Assembly (NCBI RefSeq): GCF_008386575.1
Contig: NZ_VUOA01000010.1
Coordinates: forward strand, 1-51,132
DNA from: Salinarimonas soli
GTDB taxonomy: Bacteria; Pseudomonadota; Alphaproteobacteria; Rhizobiales; Beijerinckiaceae
Reading direction: 5' to 3'
DNA: 51,132 nt
Part shown: positions 23,483 through 33,215 of the stretch, one piece after another
Layout of the letters: every line of letters starts with the position of its first letter
Position numbering within the stretch: the stretch's first letter is position 1
The notes under the pieces: model-generated
What the model saw: only the letters and a program-made list of their open reading frames with translations
Databases searched by the model: none
Told to the model about the DNA's origin: nothing
Translations under genes and position numbers: made by a program

Positions 23483-26050
23483 ATGAACACCTCCAAGCTT
23501 CTCCTCGCCGGGACCGCCCTGCCCCTGCTGGCCGCTCTCGCGGGCACGCCGGCGGCGGCCCTCACCCGCAGCACGGACGCCCCCATCGTCGTGGCTCAGG
23601 GAGCCTCCGACGAGGCGCCCGGCCGCGGCCGCGGCCGCCCCGACGACCTGGGAGGCGGCGGACGAGGCCCGGGCGGCGGCGGAGCCGAGCGCGGCGGTGG
23701 TGGCCTGGAGCGCGGCGGCGGCGGCGCGAGCGAGCGTGGCCTTGAACGCGGACAGGGCGGCGGACGCGGCCAGGGCGGCGGCGGAGGTCTCGATGATGCC
23801 CCGCGCCGCGGGCCGCCGGGCCTGGAGGGCTCGCCGGGCCCCCGTCGCGCGCCCTCGGCCGAGGATGCTCCGCCCCAGCGCCGTGCGCCCGCGGCCGAGG
23901 AGGCGCCCGCGCCCCGCCGCGCCCCGGCCGGCGAGGACGCCGTGCCCCAGCGCCGGAGCCCCGAGACCGCCCCGGCCCGCCCCTCGCCCCTCGATGCGCC
24001 CCCGAGCCGCACGCGCCCCGATCCCGAGGCGGCGCCGCAACGTGCGCCCCAGCGGGCGACCCCGCCCGAGGCTCCGACCCGCCCGAGCGCGCCCGAGGTG
24101 GCGCCGCCGCGGACCAGCGCGCCCGAGGCGCCCACGCGCCCGACCCGGCCCGAGGCTCCTCCCCCGGCCGCTAGGCCCGAGCCGCGCCCCGAGGCCCCCT
24201 CGCCGCGGGCCGTGACCCCGCCCCCGACGGCCCCGAGCCAGGCGGCTCCGACCCCGCGCCCGGCGCCGGCCATTCCGGACGCCGCCGACACGCCGCGGCC
24301 CCGCCGCGATCGCCCCGAGACCGCGCCGGGCACCCCCGTGCCGCCGGCCACCACCGCGCCGGGCACGACAGCTCCCGGCACGAGGGCGCCCGGCGCGACG
24401 GCTCCAGGCACCACAGCTCCCGGCACCACAGCCCCTGGCGCGACGGCTCCTGGCGCGACGGCTCCTGGCACGGCCGCGCCGCCCGCGACCGCGCCGGACG
24501 GTACCCAGCGCCCGCGTCGTGACCGCCCGGAAGCGGCGCCCGGAACCCCCGGCACCGCGGCCCCCAACGCCACGACGGCACCGGACGGCACGCCGCGTCC
24601 GCGCCGCGGTGACGGCACCGCCCCCGGCGCGACCGTCCCCGGTACGCCTGCCCCCGGCACGTCTGTCCCTGGAACGCCTGTGCCCGGCACCACGGCGCCC
24701 GGAGCGACCGTGCCTGGTACGACCGCGCCCGGCACCGCCGTCCCGCCGGCCACCACGGCGCCTCGGCCGGCTGCTCCCGGGGCCGCAGTTCCCCCGGCGA
24801 CCACCGCTCCCGGCACCAGCGCTCCTGGCACGGCCGCTCCGTCGCCGACGCCCGGCACGACGAGCCCGCAAAGCGGAACCGTCGCCCCGGCTCCCGGCCA
24901 GCAGCCCGGCACGATCACGGGCCCGGTGAACCGCGGCCCCCTTCCCCCGGGCCAGCCCCCCGTCACCGTCAACCCGGCCCCGGGCGCCCAGCCCGGCGTG
25001 ATCACCGGCCCGGTGCTGCGCGGCGGCGCGGCGGTGGTTCCCGGCCTCCTCCGGCCCACCGATCCCGTCGAGATCGAGCGCCGGCGCGTGGAGACCGAGC
25101 GCTTCGGCGGCGGCATCACGCGCGGGGACGCCAATGTCGACGTCAGAATCGACGAGCTGCGGGGCTTGCGCCGCGAGCGCGTCGAGGAGGGCGGCCGTCG
25201 GGTGATCATCGAGGAGCCCGGCAACCGCGTCATCGTGCGCGAGGGCGACCGCTACATCATCCGCCACGACGAGACCGACCGCTTCCGGCGCGCCTACGAC
25301 AATTCGGACGTGCGGGTCGAGCGCCGCGGCGCCGACGAGGTCACGATCGTGCGCCGCCCCAACGGCGTCGAGATCGTCACGGTCCGTGACGAGTACGGCA
25401 ACCTGCTGCGCCGCGTGCGCCGCGAGCCCGCCGGCCAAGAGGTGGTGATCATCGAGAACGCCCCGCGCGACCGCCGGCGCACCGAGTTCGAGGAGGTGGT
25501 CGAGCTGCCGCCGGCTCGCGTGACGATCCCGCGCGAGAAGTATGTCGTGGAGGTGGAGCGCGCCACGCAGGAGGATCTCGTCGAGGCCTTCACCGCGCCG
25601 CCGGTGGAGCGCGTGCAGCGCTCCTACACCCTCGACGAGGTGCGCCAGAGCCCGGCGCTCCGCGAGCGGGTCCGCCGCGTCGACGTCGACACGGTGACCT
25701 TCGCCTCCGGGTCGTGGCGCCTCGACGAGAACCAGATCGGCGCGCTCACGGGCCTCGCCCGGGCGATCCTCACGGCGATCCAGCGCAACCCGGCCGAGGT
25801 GTTCCTCATCGAGGGCCACACCGACGCGGTGGGCGCCGACGTGGACAACCTGACCCTGTCCGACCGTCGCGCCGAGACCGTGGCGACGATCCTCACCGAG
25901 CGCTTCAACGTGCCGGCCGAGAACCTCACCACCCAGGGCTACGGCGAGCAATACCTGAAGATCAACACCCAGGGCCCCGAGCGCGAGAACCGGCGCGTCA
26001 CGATGCGCCGCATCACCCCGCTCCTGCGCGGCGCGCAGCAGCAGCAGTAA
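23483..26050 (+). CDS. OmpA-family protein with long Pro/Ala-rich repeat region
   Basis: Cell-envelope protein of about 855 residues. A signal peptide (to about residue 35, LAALAGTPAAAL) leads into a Gly/Arg-rich stretch, then some 400 residues rich in Pro, Ala, Thr and Arg containing many TAPGx pentapeptides. A middle part (about 515-720) is charged and repetitive in character (VIIEEPGNRVIVREG, RYIIRHDETDRF). The C-terminal 130 residues form an OmpA/MotB peptidoglycan-binding domain: FASGSWRLDENQ, FLIEGHTDAVG, LSDRRAETV and QGYGEQYL. The Pro-rich part probably spans the periplasm. ATG 23483 is preferred over 23456 because the signal peptide follows directly. A strong terminator follows the stop. 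The TAPGx region may vary in length between strains. Confidence 0.88.
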   Translation: MNTSKLLLAGTALPLLAALAGTPAAALTRSTDAPIVVAQGASDEAPGRGRGRPDDLGGGGRGPGGGGAERGGGGLERGGGGASERGLERGQGGGRGQGGGGGLDDAPRRGPPGLEGSPGPRRAPSAEDAPPQRRAPAAEEAPAPRRAPAGEDAVPQRRSPETAPARPSPLDAPPSRTRPDPEAAPQRAPQRATPPEAPTRPSAPEVAPPRTSAPEAPTRPTRPEAPPPAARPEPRPEAPSPRAVTPPPTAPSQAAPTPRPAPAIPDAADTPRPRRDRPETAPGTPVPPATTAPGTTAPGTRAPGATAPGTTAPGTTAPGATAPGATAPGTAAPPATAPDGTQRPRRDRPEAAPGTPGTAAPNATTAPDGTPRPRRGDGTAPGATVPGTPAPGTSVPGTPVPGTTAPGATVPGTTAPGTAVPPATTAPRPAAPGAAVPPATTAPGTSAPGTAAPSPTPGTTSPQSGTVAPAPGQQPGTITGPVNRGPLPPGQPPVTVNPAPGAQPGVITGPVLRGGAAVVPGLLRPTDPVEIERRRVETERFGGGITRGDANVDVRIDELRGLRRERVEEGGRRVIIEEPGNRVIVREGDRYIIRHDETDRFRRAYDNSDVRVERRGADEVTIVRRPNGVEIVTVRDEYGNLLRRVRREPAGQEVVIIENAPRDRRRTEFEEVVELPPARVTIPREKYVVEVERATQEDLVEAFTAPPVERVQRSYTLDEVRQSPALRERVRRVDVDTVTFASGSWRLDENQIGALTGLARAILTAIQRNPAEVFLIEGHTDAVGADVDNLTLSDRRAETVATILTERFNVPAENLTTQGYGEQYLKINTQGPERENRRVTMRRITPLLRGAQQQQ
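24355..24490 (+). repeat. Tandem 15-bp coding repeats (TAPGx units)
   Basis: Within the OmpA-family gene the unit ACGGCTCCTGGCGCG and close variants recur end to end, encoding TAPGA, TAPGT and similar pentapeptides. Adjacent units around 24435-24470 are almost identical at DNA level, pointing to recent slippage or unequal exchange. A second, more diverged block lies at about 24620-24860 (TAPG, VPG and APG units). All units keep the reading frame. Confidence 0.8.
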
Positions 26051-26064
26051 GCCGTGCGTTCCCG

Positions 26065-26102
26065 CCCTCCCCCGGCCGCGTGCCGGGGGAGGGTTTCTCT
26101 TT
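26065..26102 (+). terminator. Intrinsic terminator after the OmpA-family gene
   Basis: A 12-bp perfect stem CCCTCCCCCGGC / GCCGGGGGAGGG with a 5-nt loop, followed by TTTCTCTTT. It begins 14 nt after the stop codon. Confidence 0.8.
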
Positions 26103-26134
26103 GGCAGACACGTTCCTGAAGGGGGAAGGACGTC

Positions 26135-27070
26135 ATGCGCGCCCATCGCATCGGCATCGTCGGCTACGGCAAGATCGCCCAGGACCAGCACGTCCCCGTC
26201 ATCAAGGGCGGCGACGCCTTCGTGCTCGTGGCGGTCTCGAGCACCCGGGGCGCCGGTCCGCCGGGCCTCGACCGGATCTTCCGCGATTATCGCGACATGC
26301 TCGCCATGGGCGATCTCGACGCGGTCGCGATCTGCACCCCGCCGAACGTGCGCCACGCCATCGCCCGCGACGCGCTTGCCGCCGGCAAGCACGTGATGCT
26401 GGAGAAGCCTCCCGCCGCGACCTTGAGCGAGCTGGAGGACCTCGCCCGGCGGGCGTCGGCGGCCAACCTCACTCTGTTCACCACCTGGCACTCCCAGGCC
26501 AATGCGGGCGTCGACGAGGCCCGCCGCCGCCTGCAGGGCCAGCGCGTGCGGCGCCTTGCAATCACCTGGCGCGAGGACGTGCGCCGCTGGCATCCGGGCC
26601 AGACCTGGATCTGGGAGGCGGGCGGCTTCGGCGTGTTCGATCCCGGGATCAACGGGCTCTCGATCCTGACCAAGATTTTTCCCGACCCGATCTTCGTGCA
26701 GGCGGCGACGCTGAGCTTTCCCGCGAACGCCGACGCGCCCATCGCGGCCGATCTCGTCTTCTCGACCGGACGGGGCGAGGAGGACCTGCGCGCGAATTTC
26801 GACTGGCGCGAGGACGGCCCGCAGATCTGGGACATCGTCGTCGAGACCGAGGCGGGACAGACCCTGCACCTCGCCGAGGGCGGCAGCCGGCTTTCCGTCG
26901 ACGGCCGCGAGGTCGTGGCGCAGCCGCCCGCCGAGTACGAGGGCCTGTACGCCCGCTTCGGCGAGCTCATCAATGCCGGCACCTCGGAGGTGGACGCCGC
27001 CCCCTTCAGGCTCGTCGCCGACGCCTTCATGATCGGCCGCCGGGTGCAGGTCGAGCCGTTCACGGAGTAA
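26135..27070 (+). CDS. Gfo/Idh/MocA oxidoreductase, probable D-galactose / L-arabinose 1-dehydrogenase
   Basis: NAD(P)-dependent sugar dehydrogenase of 311 residues. The Rossmann domain has GIVGYGKIA (7-15) and the family lysine in EKPP (90-93). The second domain has ITWREDVRRWHPGQ and WIWEAGGFGVFDPGIN, which closely resemble the L-arabinose/D-galactose 1-dehydrogenases of the non-phosphorylative pathway in Azospirillum and relatives. It would oxidise the aldose to its lactone. GGAAGGA precedes the ATG. No lactonase, dehydratase or sugar transporter is adjacent, so substrate assignment rests on sequence resemblance alone. Confidence 0.87.
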   Translation: MRAHRIGIVGYGKIAQDQHVPVIKGGDAFVLVAVSSTRGAGPPGLDRIFRDYRDMLAMGDLDAVAICTPPNVRHAIARDALAAGKHVMLEKPPAATLSELEDLARRASAANLTLFTTWHSQANAGVDEARRRLQGQRVRRLAITWREDVRRWHPGQTWIWEAGGFGVFDPGINGLSILTKIFPDPIFVQAATLSFPANADAPIAADLVFSTGRGEEDLRANFDWREDGPQIWDIVVETEAGQTLHLAEGGSRLSVDGREVVAQPPAEYEGLYARFGELINAGTSEVDAAPFRLVADAFMIGRRVQVEPFTE

Positions 27071-27158
27071 CGGATGGGCGGTGAGGCCGTCCTGTCGTGG
27101 AGCCTGCGGGCGCAGGGATGCGGTGCCGTCGACGCGGCATCTGACCCGAGCCCGGCTC

Positions 27159-27404
27159 TTATGGCCCCTGCAGGCTCTCGAAGAGCCCCTGCAGCGTCGT
27201 GGGATCGAGGACGTAGCCGCTGTCGGCGCGGATGAAGGGCTCCTTGCCGGCAGGCGCCTCCTCGGTCATCGCGTATTGCACCGCCTCGCGTAAGGAACCG
27301 AAGCTCTGGGAGGCGGCCCAGTCGGCGTCGGCAGGCGGGTCCGAGAGGTCGGCGGCCCGGTATTGCAGGCGGGCCGGGGCGGCGAGGTCGGTGGGGGTCA
27401 GCAT
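27159..27404 (-). CDS. Small conserved-looking hypothetical protein
   Basis: Protein of 81 residues with no domain I recognise. It has a normal globular composition: SFGSLREAVQYAMTE looks like an amphipathic helix, followed by a short C-terminal stretch with a tyrosine and aspartates (ADSGYVLDP). Start at 27404 (MLTPTDL) is preferred over 27422. It lies between the convergent sugar dehydrogenase and the co-oriented M20 peptidase gene. No function is inferred. Confidence 0.6.
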   Translation of the reverse strand: MLTPTDLAAPARLQYRAADLSDPPADADWAASQSFGSLREAVQYAMTEEAPAGKEPFIRADSGYVLDPTTLQGLFESLQGP

Positions 27405-27458
27405 GGGCGCGCTCCTCGGCACGAGACGGCGGAGGAACGCGCCGCCGCCCCTCCCGGT

Positions 27459-28694
27459 TCAGCCCTCGACCACGCCCGCCACGGCAAGCGCCGTCACCAG
27501 GCCCGCCGCCATGCCGCGCACGCTCGCCTCCGGCTCCACGTCGATCCATTCGTCGAGGGAGTGGTAGCGCCCGCCCTGCCCGCCCGAGCCGACGCGGATC
27601 GCCGGGATGCCGAGGCTCAAGGGGATGTTGGCGTCGGTCGACGAGGTGACGAGATCGGGCTCGAAGCCATGGGCCCGCATGCCGGCCAACGCGAAGCGCA
27701 CGAGGTCCGAGCCCCGGTCCCCCTGCCCGCCCGGCCGGTCGCCGATGATCGTCAGCTCCACCGTGACGGCCCCGTTCGCCGTCGAGCGGGCATGGTTCTC
27801 GGCCTCCACCGCCGCGGCCACGATGGCGCGAAAGCGCCGGTCGAGGCGCTCCAGCTCGTCCATGGACTCGGAGCGCAGGTCGACCTCCAGGGCGGCCGCG
27901 TTCGGGATGGCGTTCACCGAGGTGCCGCCCGACACCACGGTGGCGGCATGGGTCGTGCGGGGCGTGCGCGGCACCGCGACCCGCGACAGCTCCAGCACGG
28001 TCTGGGCCAGGGCATGCATCGGGTTCACCGTGCCGAAATCCATGAGGCTGTGCCCGCCCGGCCCCCGGAAGGTCGCCCGAAAGCGCCGCGAGGCGATGCC
28101 GCCGGTCACGAGCGTGTCCATGTCGGGCCCGTCCACCGTGACGAAGGCCCTCACCCGGTCGCGGTAGCGGCTCTCGGCGAAGAAGCGGCGCACCCCGCGC
28201 AGGTCGCCCGGCCCCTCCTCGCCGACATCGCCCAGGACGACGATGTCGGCCTGGGTCTTCACGCCGGCCGCATCCATAGCCCGCAGCCACGCGAGCAGCA
28301 CGGCGAGGCTGCGGGTGTCGTCGCCGACGCCGGGCGCGAGAAGCCGCGTGCCCTCCCGGCGCACCCGCACGTCCGTGCCGGCGGGAAACACCGTGTCGAG
28401 ATGGGCCGCGAGCACCACCACCTCGCCGTTGCCGGAGCCCCGGCGGACCCCGAACACGTTGCCCTCCCGGTCCGCCTCCACGTCCGCGAGCCCGTGGCTC
28501 TCCAGCATGGCGCGGTAGGCCTCGGCCCGGGGCGCCTCGCCGAAGGGCGGCGACGGGATCTCGGTGAGCGTGACGATGTCGTCGACCGTGCGCTGGTGCT
28601 CGGCCCTCAGGGTCTCGATCATGGACGCGTAAGCGGGGCTTTCCATGAGGCGGCGGATGGCGGCGTCGTGGGACGAGGGCGTGGGATCGGGCAT
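27459..28694 (-). CDS. M20 family metallopeptidase
   Basis: Zinc-dependent exopeptidase or amidohydrolase of 411 residues in the M20/M25/M40 group. Metal-site residues are clear: His98 and Asp100 in AAHLDTVF, Asp125 in GVGDDTRS, Glu159-Glu160 in DVGEEGPG, Asp184 region in VDGPD and the late His in YHSLDEW. The dimerisation domain includes GPGGHS. It resembles tripeptidase/PepT-like members more than acetylornithine deacetylases. GGAGG lies 6 nt before the ATG at 28694. There is no signal peptide, so it is cytosolic. Substrate unknown. Confidence 0.88.
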   Translation of the reverse strand: MPDPTPSSHDAAIRRLMESPAYASMIETLRAEHQRTVDDIVTLTEIPSPPFGEAPRAEAYRAMLESHGLADVEADREGNVFGVRRGSGNGEVVVLAAHLDTVFPAGTDVRVRREGTRLLAPGVGDDTRSLAVLLAWLRAMDAAGVKTQADIVVLGDVGEEGPGDLRGVRRFFAESRYRDRVRAFVTVDGPDMDTLVTGGIASRRFRATFRGPGGHSLMDFGTVNPMHALAQTVLELSRVAVPRTPRTTHAATVVSGGTSVNAIPNAAALEVDLRSESMDELERLDRRFRAIVAAAVEAENHARSTANGAVTVELTIIGDRPGGQGDRGSDLVRFALAGMRAHGFEPDLVTSSTDANIPLSLGIPAIRVGSGGQGGRYHSLDEWIDVEPEASVRGMAAGLVTALAVAGVVEG

Positions 28695-28985
28695 GGATGA
28701 CCTCCGGATCCGACCGCCCTACGCGAAAAACGCGCCTCCATCCAGCGTTGCCGAACGCAAGATTTGGACGCCTGGACCGCATCGTGGGTCAATTCGCGTT
28801 CCTTGCGGACCCCAGTCCCATGTCTTCGTTGCGCGGCGCACCTGCGCGCATGGCGGGATTTCAGGTTCTCGGGCCTCTGTCGGCCTGTTCCAGGGCAGGA
28901 AAGAGACCGAAATCGCCTGTGGATGGTTGGGAACCCCTGCATTCGTGAATCGTTCTGACTCTCGACAACCAGGGAGACATTCTCA

Positions 28986-29399
28986 ATGCGTCACATTCTT
29001 CTTGCCGCCACCGCCGCCGCTGCCCTCACCATGAGCGGCGCGGCCTTCGCTCAGAACGGCCAGGGCGGCGCTGCCGCCGGCGCGGCCACGGGTGCCGTGG
29101 GCGGCGCCATCGTCGGCGGCCCCGTGGGCGCCGTGGTCGGCGGCGCGGTCGGCGCGATCGCCGGCGGCCTCTCGGCCCAGCAGGCTCCGGAGTTCCGCCA
29201 GTACGTCGTCCGTCAGGACGTCCCGTCCTACCGCTACCAGAACGAGGTCACGGTCGGCACGGTGCTCCCCGCCGACGGTGTCCGCTACTACGAGGTGCCC
29301 GAGCAGTACGGCGCGCGCGACTATCGCTACACGGTCGTGAACGACCAGGTGGTGCTCGTCGACCCCCGTTCGCGCCGCATCGTGCAGGTCGTCCGCTAA
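28986..29399 (+). CDS. DUF1236 domain protein with glycine-zipper segment
   Basis: Secreted or envelope protein of 137 residues. Signal peptide residues 1-22 (ending GAAFA). Residues 27-63 are a glycine-zipper-like run (GAVGGAIVGGPVGAVVGGAV), often seen in membrane-inserting or oligomerising proteins. The C-terminal half is the DUF1236 fold (VPSYRYQNEVTVGTVLP, VRYYEVPEQYG, YRYTVVNDQVVLVDP), common in Hyphomicrobiales and of unknown function. AGGGAGA precedes the ATG. The 291-nt gap upstream (28695-28985) is lower in GC than its neighbours and should hold the promoter, but I could not choose one. An intrinsic terminator follows. Confidence 0.85.
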   Translation: MRHILLAATAAAALTMSGAAFAQNGQGGAAAGAATGAVGGAIVGGPVGAVVGGAVGAIAGGLSAQQAPEFRQYVVRQDVPSYRYQNEVTVGTVLPADGVRYYEVPEQYGARDYRYTVVNDQVVLVDPRSRRIVQVVR

Positions 29400-29427
29400 G
29401 CTCGCCAGAGCCTGAGCAACCGGGAAA

Positions 29428-29453
29428 GGCGGGCCTCAACGGCCCGCCTTTTT
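29428..29453 (+). terminator. Intrinsic terminator after the DUF1236 gene
   Basis: Stem GGCGGGCC / GGCCCGCC, loop TCAAC, then TTTTT. A run of A before the stem (AAA) gives some terminator potential on the other strand for the convergent yciA gene as well. Confidence 0.88.
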
Positions 29454-29503
29454 CGCATGGGCGGCCGTCGCGGGTTCCCAGCGGCGCGAGACGGCCCGAG
29501 CCG

Positions 29504-29911
29504 CTACCCCTCCAGAACGGGGATCGGGCGCGGACGGCCCTCGTCGTCGATGGCGACGAAGGTGAAGGTCGCGTCCGTGACCTTCTCGCGCACATTGGTG
29601 CGAAAGCGCTGCGACCACGCCTCGACATGGATCTTCATCGAGGTGCGGCCCACTGACTCCACCTGCGTGTAGACGCACAGCACGTCGCCCACCTTCACGG
29701 GCCGGATGAAGGTCATGGCCTCCAGCGCGATCGTCACCACGCGCCCCTGCGCCCGCTCGACCCCCGCGATGCCCCCGGCCTGATCCATCTGCGACAGCAC
29801 CCAGCCGCCGAAGATGTCCCCGTTGGCATTGGTGTCCGCCGGCATCGCGATGAGCCGCACGGTGAGCTCGCCGCGGGGAAAGGGGGCGTCGATGTGGTTG
29901 CGGTCGGCCAT
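29504..29911 (-). CDS. yciA: Acyl-CoA thioesterase, YciA type
   Basis: Hotdog-fold thioesterase of 135 residues hydrolysing acyl-CoA esters. The catalytic-region motif NANGDIFGGWVLSQMDQAGG (28-47) with its Asp is characteristic of YciA/acyl-CoA hydrolases, and VTIALEAMTFIRPVKVGD follows as expected. The length is standard. It is a single gene, convergent with the DUF1236 gene. Confidence 0.93.
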   Translation of the reverse strand: MADRNHIDAPFPRGELTVRLIAMPADTNANGDIFGGWVLSQMDQAGGIAGVERAQGRVVTIALEAMTFIRPVKVGDVLCVYTQVESVGRTSMKIHVEAWSQRFRTNVREKVTDATFTFVAIDDEGRPRPIPVLEG

Positions 29912-29971
29912 GGCAAGACGCAGTGGTGAGGGACGGCCGTGCTTAGCACACGCCGCCGGCGGCGCGCGACT

Positions 29972-30010
29972 CCCCTCTCCCGATAGGAGAGGGGTTGGTG
30001 GTGAGGGTGG
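29972..30010. repeat. Partial family B palindrome
   Basis: CCCCTCTCC / GGAGAGGGG around CGATA, then GTTGGTGGTGAGGGTGG, which resembles the arm that follows the palindrome in the 199-519 element. Only one end is present. Confidence 0.6.
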
Positions 30011-30044
30011 CCAGGCTGGACCAGCTCTCTCGAACCCTTTTGCC

Positions 30045-30119
30045 TGTCATGGCCGGGCCTGACCCGGCCATCCAGTCGACATGTGGACCTGGGTCCCCGG
30101 GTCAAGCCCGGGGGTGACA
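30045..30119. repeat. Family D element with TGTCA / TGACA ends
   Basis: A 75-bp element starting TGTCATGGCCGGG and ending CCCGGGGGTGACA. Terminal 5-bp inverted repeats flank two hairpins, GGCCGGG-CCTGA-CCCGGCC and CCCGGG-TCAAG-CCCGGG. This pattern is a widespread intergenic repeat of alphaproteobacteria. It sits in the gap between yciA and the DUF2442 gene. Confidence 0.75.
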
Positions 30120-30202
30120 GGAGCGCGGCAGTGAGGTGGTGCGAACCTTCGAGCGTGTAACCCTGAAACCCCGGTCCCGCGCCCATCCGCGAGAGGCGCA
30201 GA

Positions 30203-30481
30203 TCACGCGGCGTCGGCTCCGCGTCGGAGGAGCCCGGCCTCCCGCATGTCGGCATGGAGGGCGATCGGGTCGACGTCGTAGCCGTTGGGCCAGGCCAGCG
30301 CCCCGAGCTCGATGAAGGCGCGCGCGAAGAACGCCGGGTCTCGCAGGGGCTCGATCATCGAGCCGCCGACGGCGAGGTCGGGGCCGAAATCGTAATCACC
30401 GACCATGCCGTCGGAAAAGGCGACCCGCAGGCGGTGGCCGCCCAGGGGCTCGACACGCAGGATCTTCACAAGCGCGATCAT
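30203..30481 (-). CDS. DUF2442 domain protein
   Basis: Protein of 92 residues with the DUF2442 pattern: VEPLGGHRLRVAFSDG (strand-turn-strand), YDFGPDL, then DPAFFARAFIELGALAWPNGYDVDPIAL. DUF2442 genes are often paired with a DUF4160 gene and such pairs resemble toxin-antitoxin modules, but the function is not established. The ATG at 30481 overlaps the TGA of the upstream DUF4160 remnant (TGATG), so translation was once coupled. That partner is now broken, which makes this gene's expression and role doubtful. Confidence 0.82.
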   Translation of the reverse strand: MIALVKILRVEPLGGHRLRVAFSDGMVGDYDFGPDLAVGGSMIEPLRDPAFFARAFIELGALAWPNGYDVDPIALHADMREAGLLRRGADAA

Positions 30482-30744
30482 CAGACGTCGGCTCCCGGGA
30501 TCCGCTCGAAGGGCTCGTTCAGCCTCCCACGTTCCCAATTGGCCATCAACCGATCGCGTTCTCGCTGAATTCAGTCGCCCACGATCCGTCGTGCGGTGGC
30601 GGGCAGGGAGCCGGCGATCACCTCGCCGGTCTCGATCTCGAACAGCGCCTCGTGGCCCTGGTAGAAGGCATGCAGATGCGGCGGGTTGTGATCGCGCCAG
30701 TACATCTGGATGACGATGCCGAAGAAGATGGAGATCGTCGGGAT
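30481..30744 (-). pseudogene. DUF4160 pseudogene (lost start, in-frame TGA)
   Basis: An 88-codon frame that reads as a complete DUF4160 protein except for two point changes. The first codon, where family members have ATG (MPTIS), is ATC at 30744-30742. Codon 58, at 30573-30571, is TGA between Asp and Ile-Gln, where relatives have Trp. Recognisable parts are [19 protein letters not shown] and YQGHEALFEI before the stop, and DRLMANWERGRLNEPFERIP after it; the true end at 30481 overlaps the DUF2442 start. The frame begins 9 nt behind the rpoD stop codon and is in the same frame as rpoD. An internal ATG at 30705 could start only a 44-residue fragment. Confidence 0.85.
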
Positions 30745-30753
30745 CGTCCAGGA

Positions 30754-32766
<2,013 letters not shown>

Positions 32767-33215
32767 GGATTCTCGCCACTCCGCGCGGCTCCGCCGCGCC
32801 TCAAACGTCATTCGCCTGTCGCATGAAGCCTGGACGCATGATCCGGGCACGGGCCCGGCCGCACGGGCCCGGTTTGAGGCGATCAGACACCAAGTCCGCT
32901 TGTCGAACCGTTAACCATCCCCCGGAACGGGACCGACCGACTCAGAACGCGCGGCCGCAGCCGCGATCGCCCCGGCTGCGCCTCCGCAGCCGTCGATTCG
33001 AGCCCTGTCCCCTCAGCCGTCCGGCGCAGGCGCCTGGTCGCGGGACGAGCGGGCCTCAGCCTCACGAGCCGCCGAAGCGGCTTCCTGGTCTCGTCCTCGG
33101 CCAGCACGGTCCGCCGTCCGAAACAGGTTATGTAGCGCAGGCGACGCGCGATGCAAGCCGCCGCAAGCTTGGCGGGAGCGGAATTTCGAATCGGAGCAAC
33201 GCGTTAGAGCGCGAA
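32767..33215. other. 449-nt dnaG-rpoD intergenic region
   Basis: No gene is visible. The part nearest dnaG (about 33120-33215) is relatively AT-rich and contains a candidate rpoD promoter; the part near rpoD is a long leader. An internal promoter ahead of rpoD is usual for the dnaG-rpoD operon in other proteobacteria. Confidence 0.5.
33129..33156 (-). promoter_or_regulatory. Candidate rpoD promoter
   Basis: On the minus strand TTGCAT (33156-33151), a 16-bp spacer, then TACATA (33134-33129). It would leave an untranslated leader of about 360 nt before rpoD. Confidence 0.35.

Noticed and set aside
23600-25000. CRISPR array
   Set aside because: The short repeats are coding, in frame, contiguous and without spacers.
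23465-26869. Long minus-strand frame opposite the OmpA-family gene
   Set aside because: Low-complexity antisense of the Pro/Ala repeats; the plus-strand protein has a signal peptide and an OmpA domain.
30045-30119. Insertion sequence
   Set aside because: TGTCA/TGACA ends resemble transposon ends, but at 75 bp it encodes nothing and matches a common non-autonomous intergenic repeat type.
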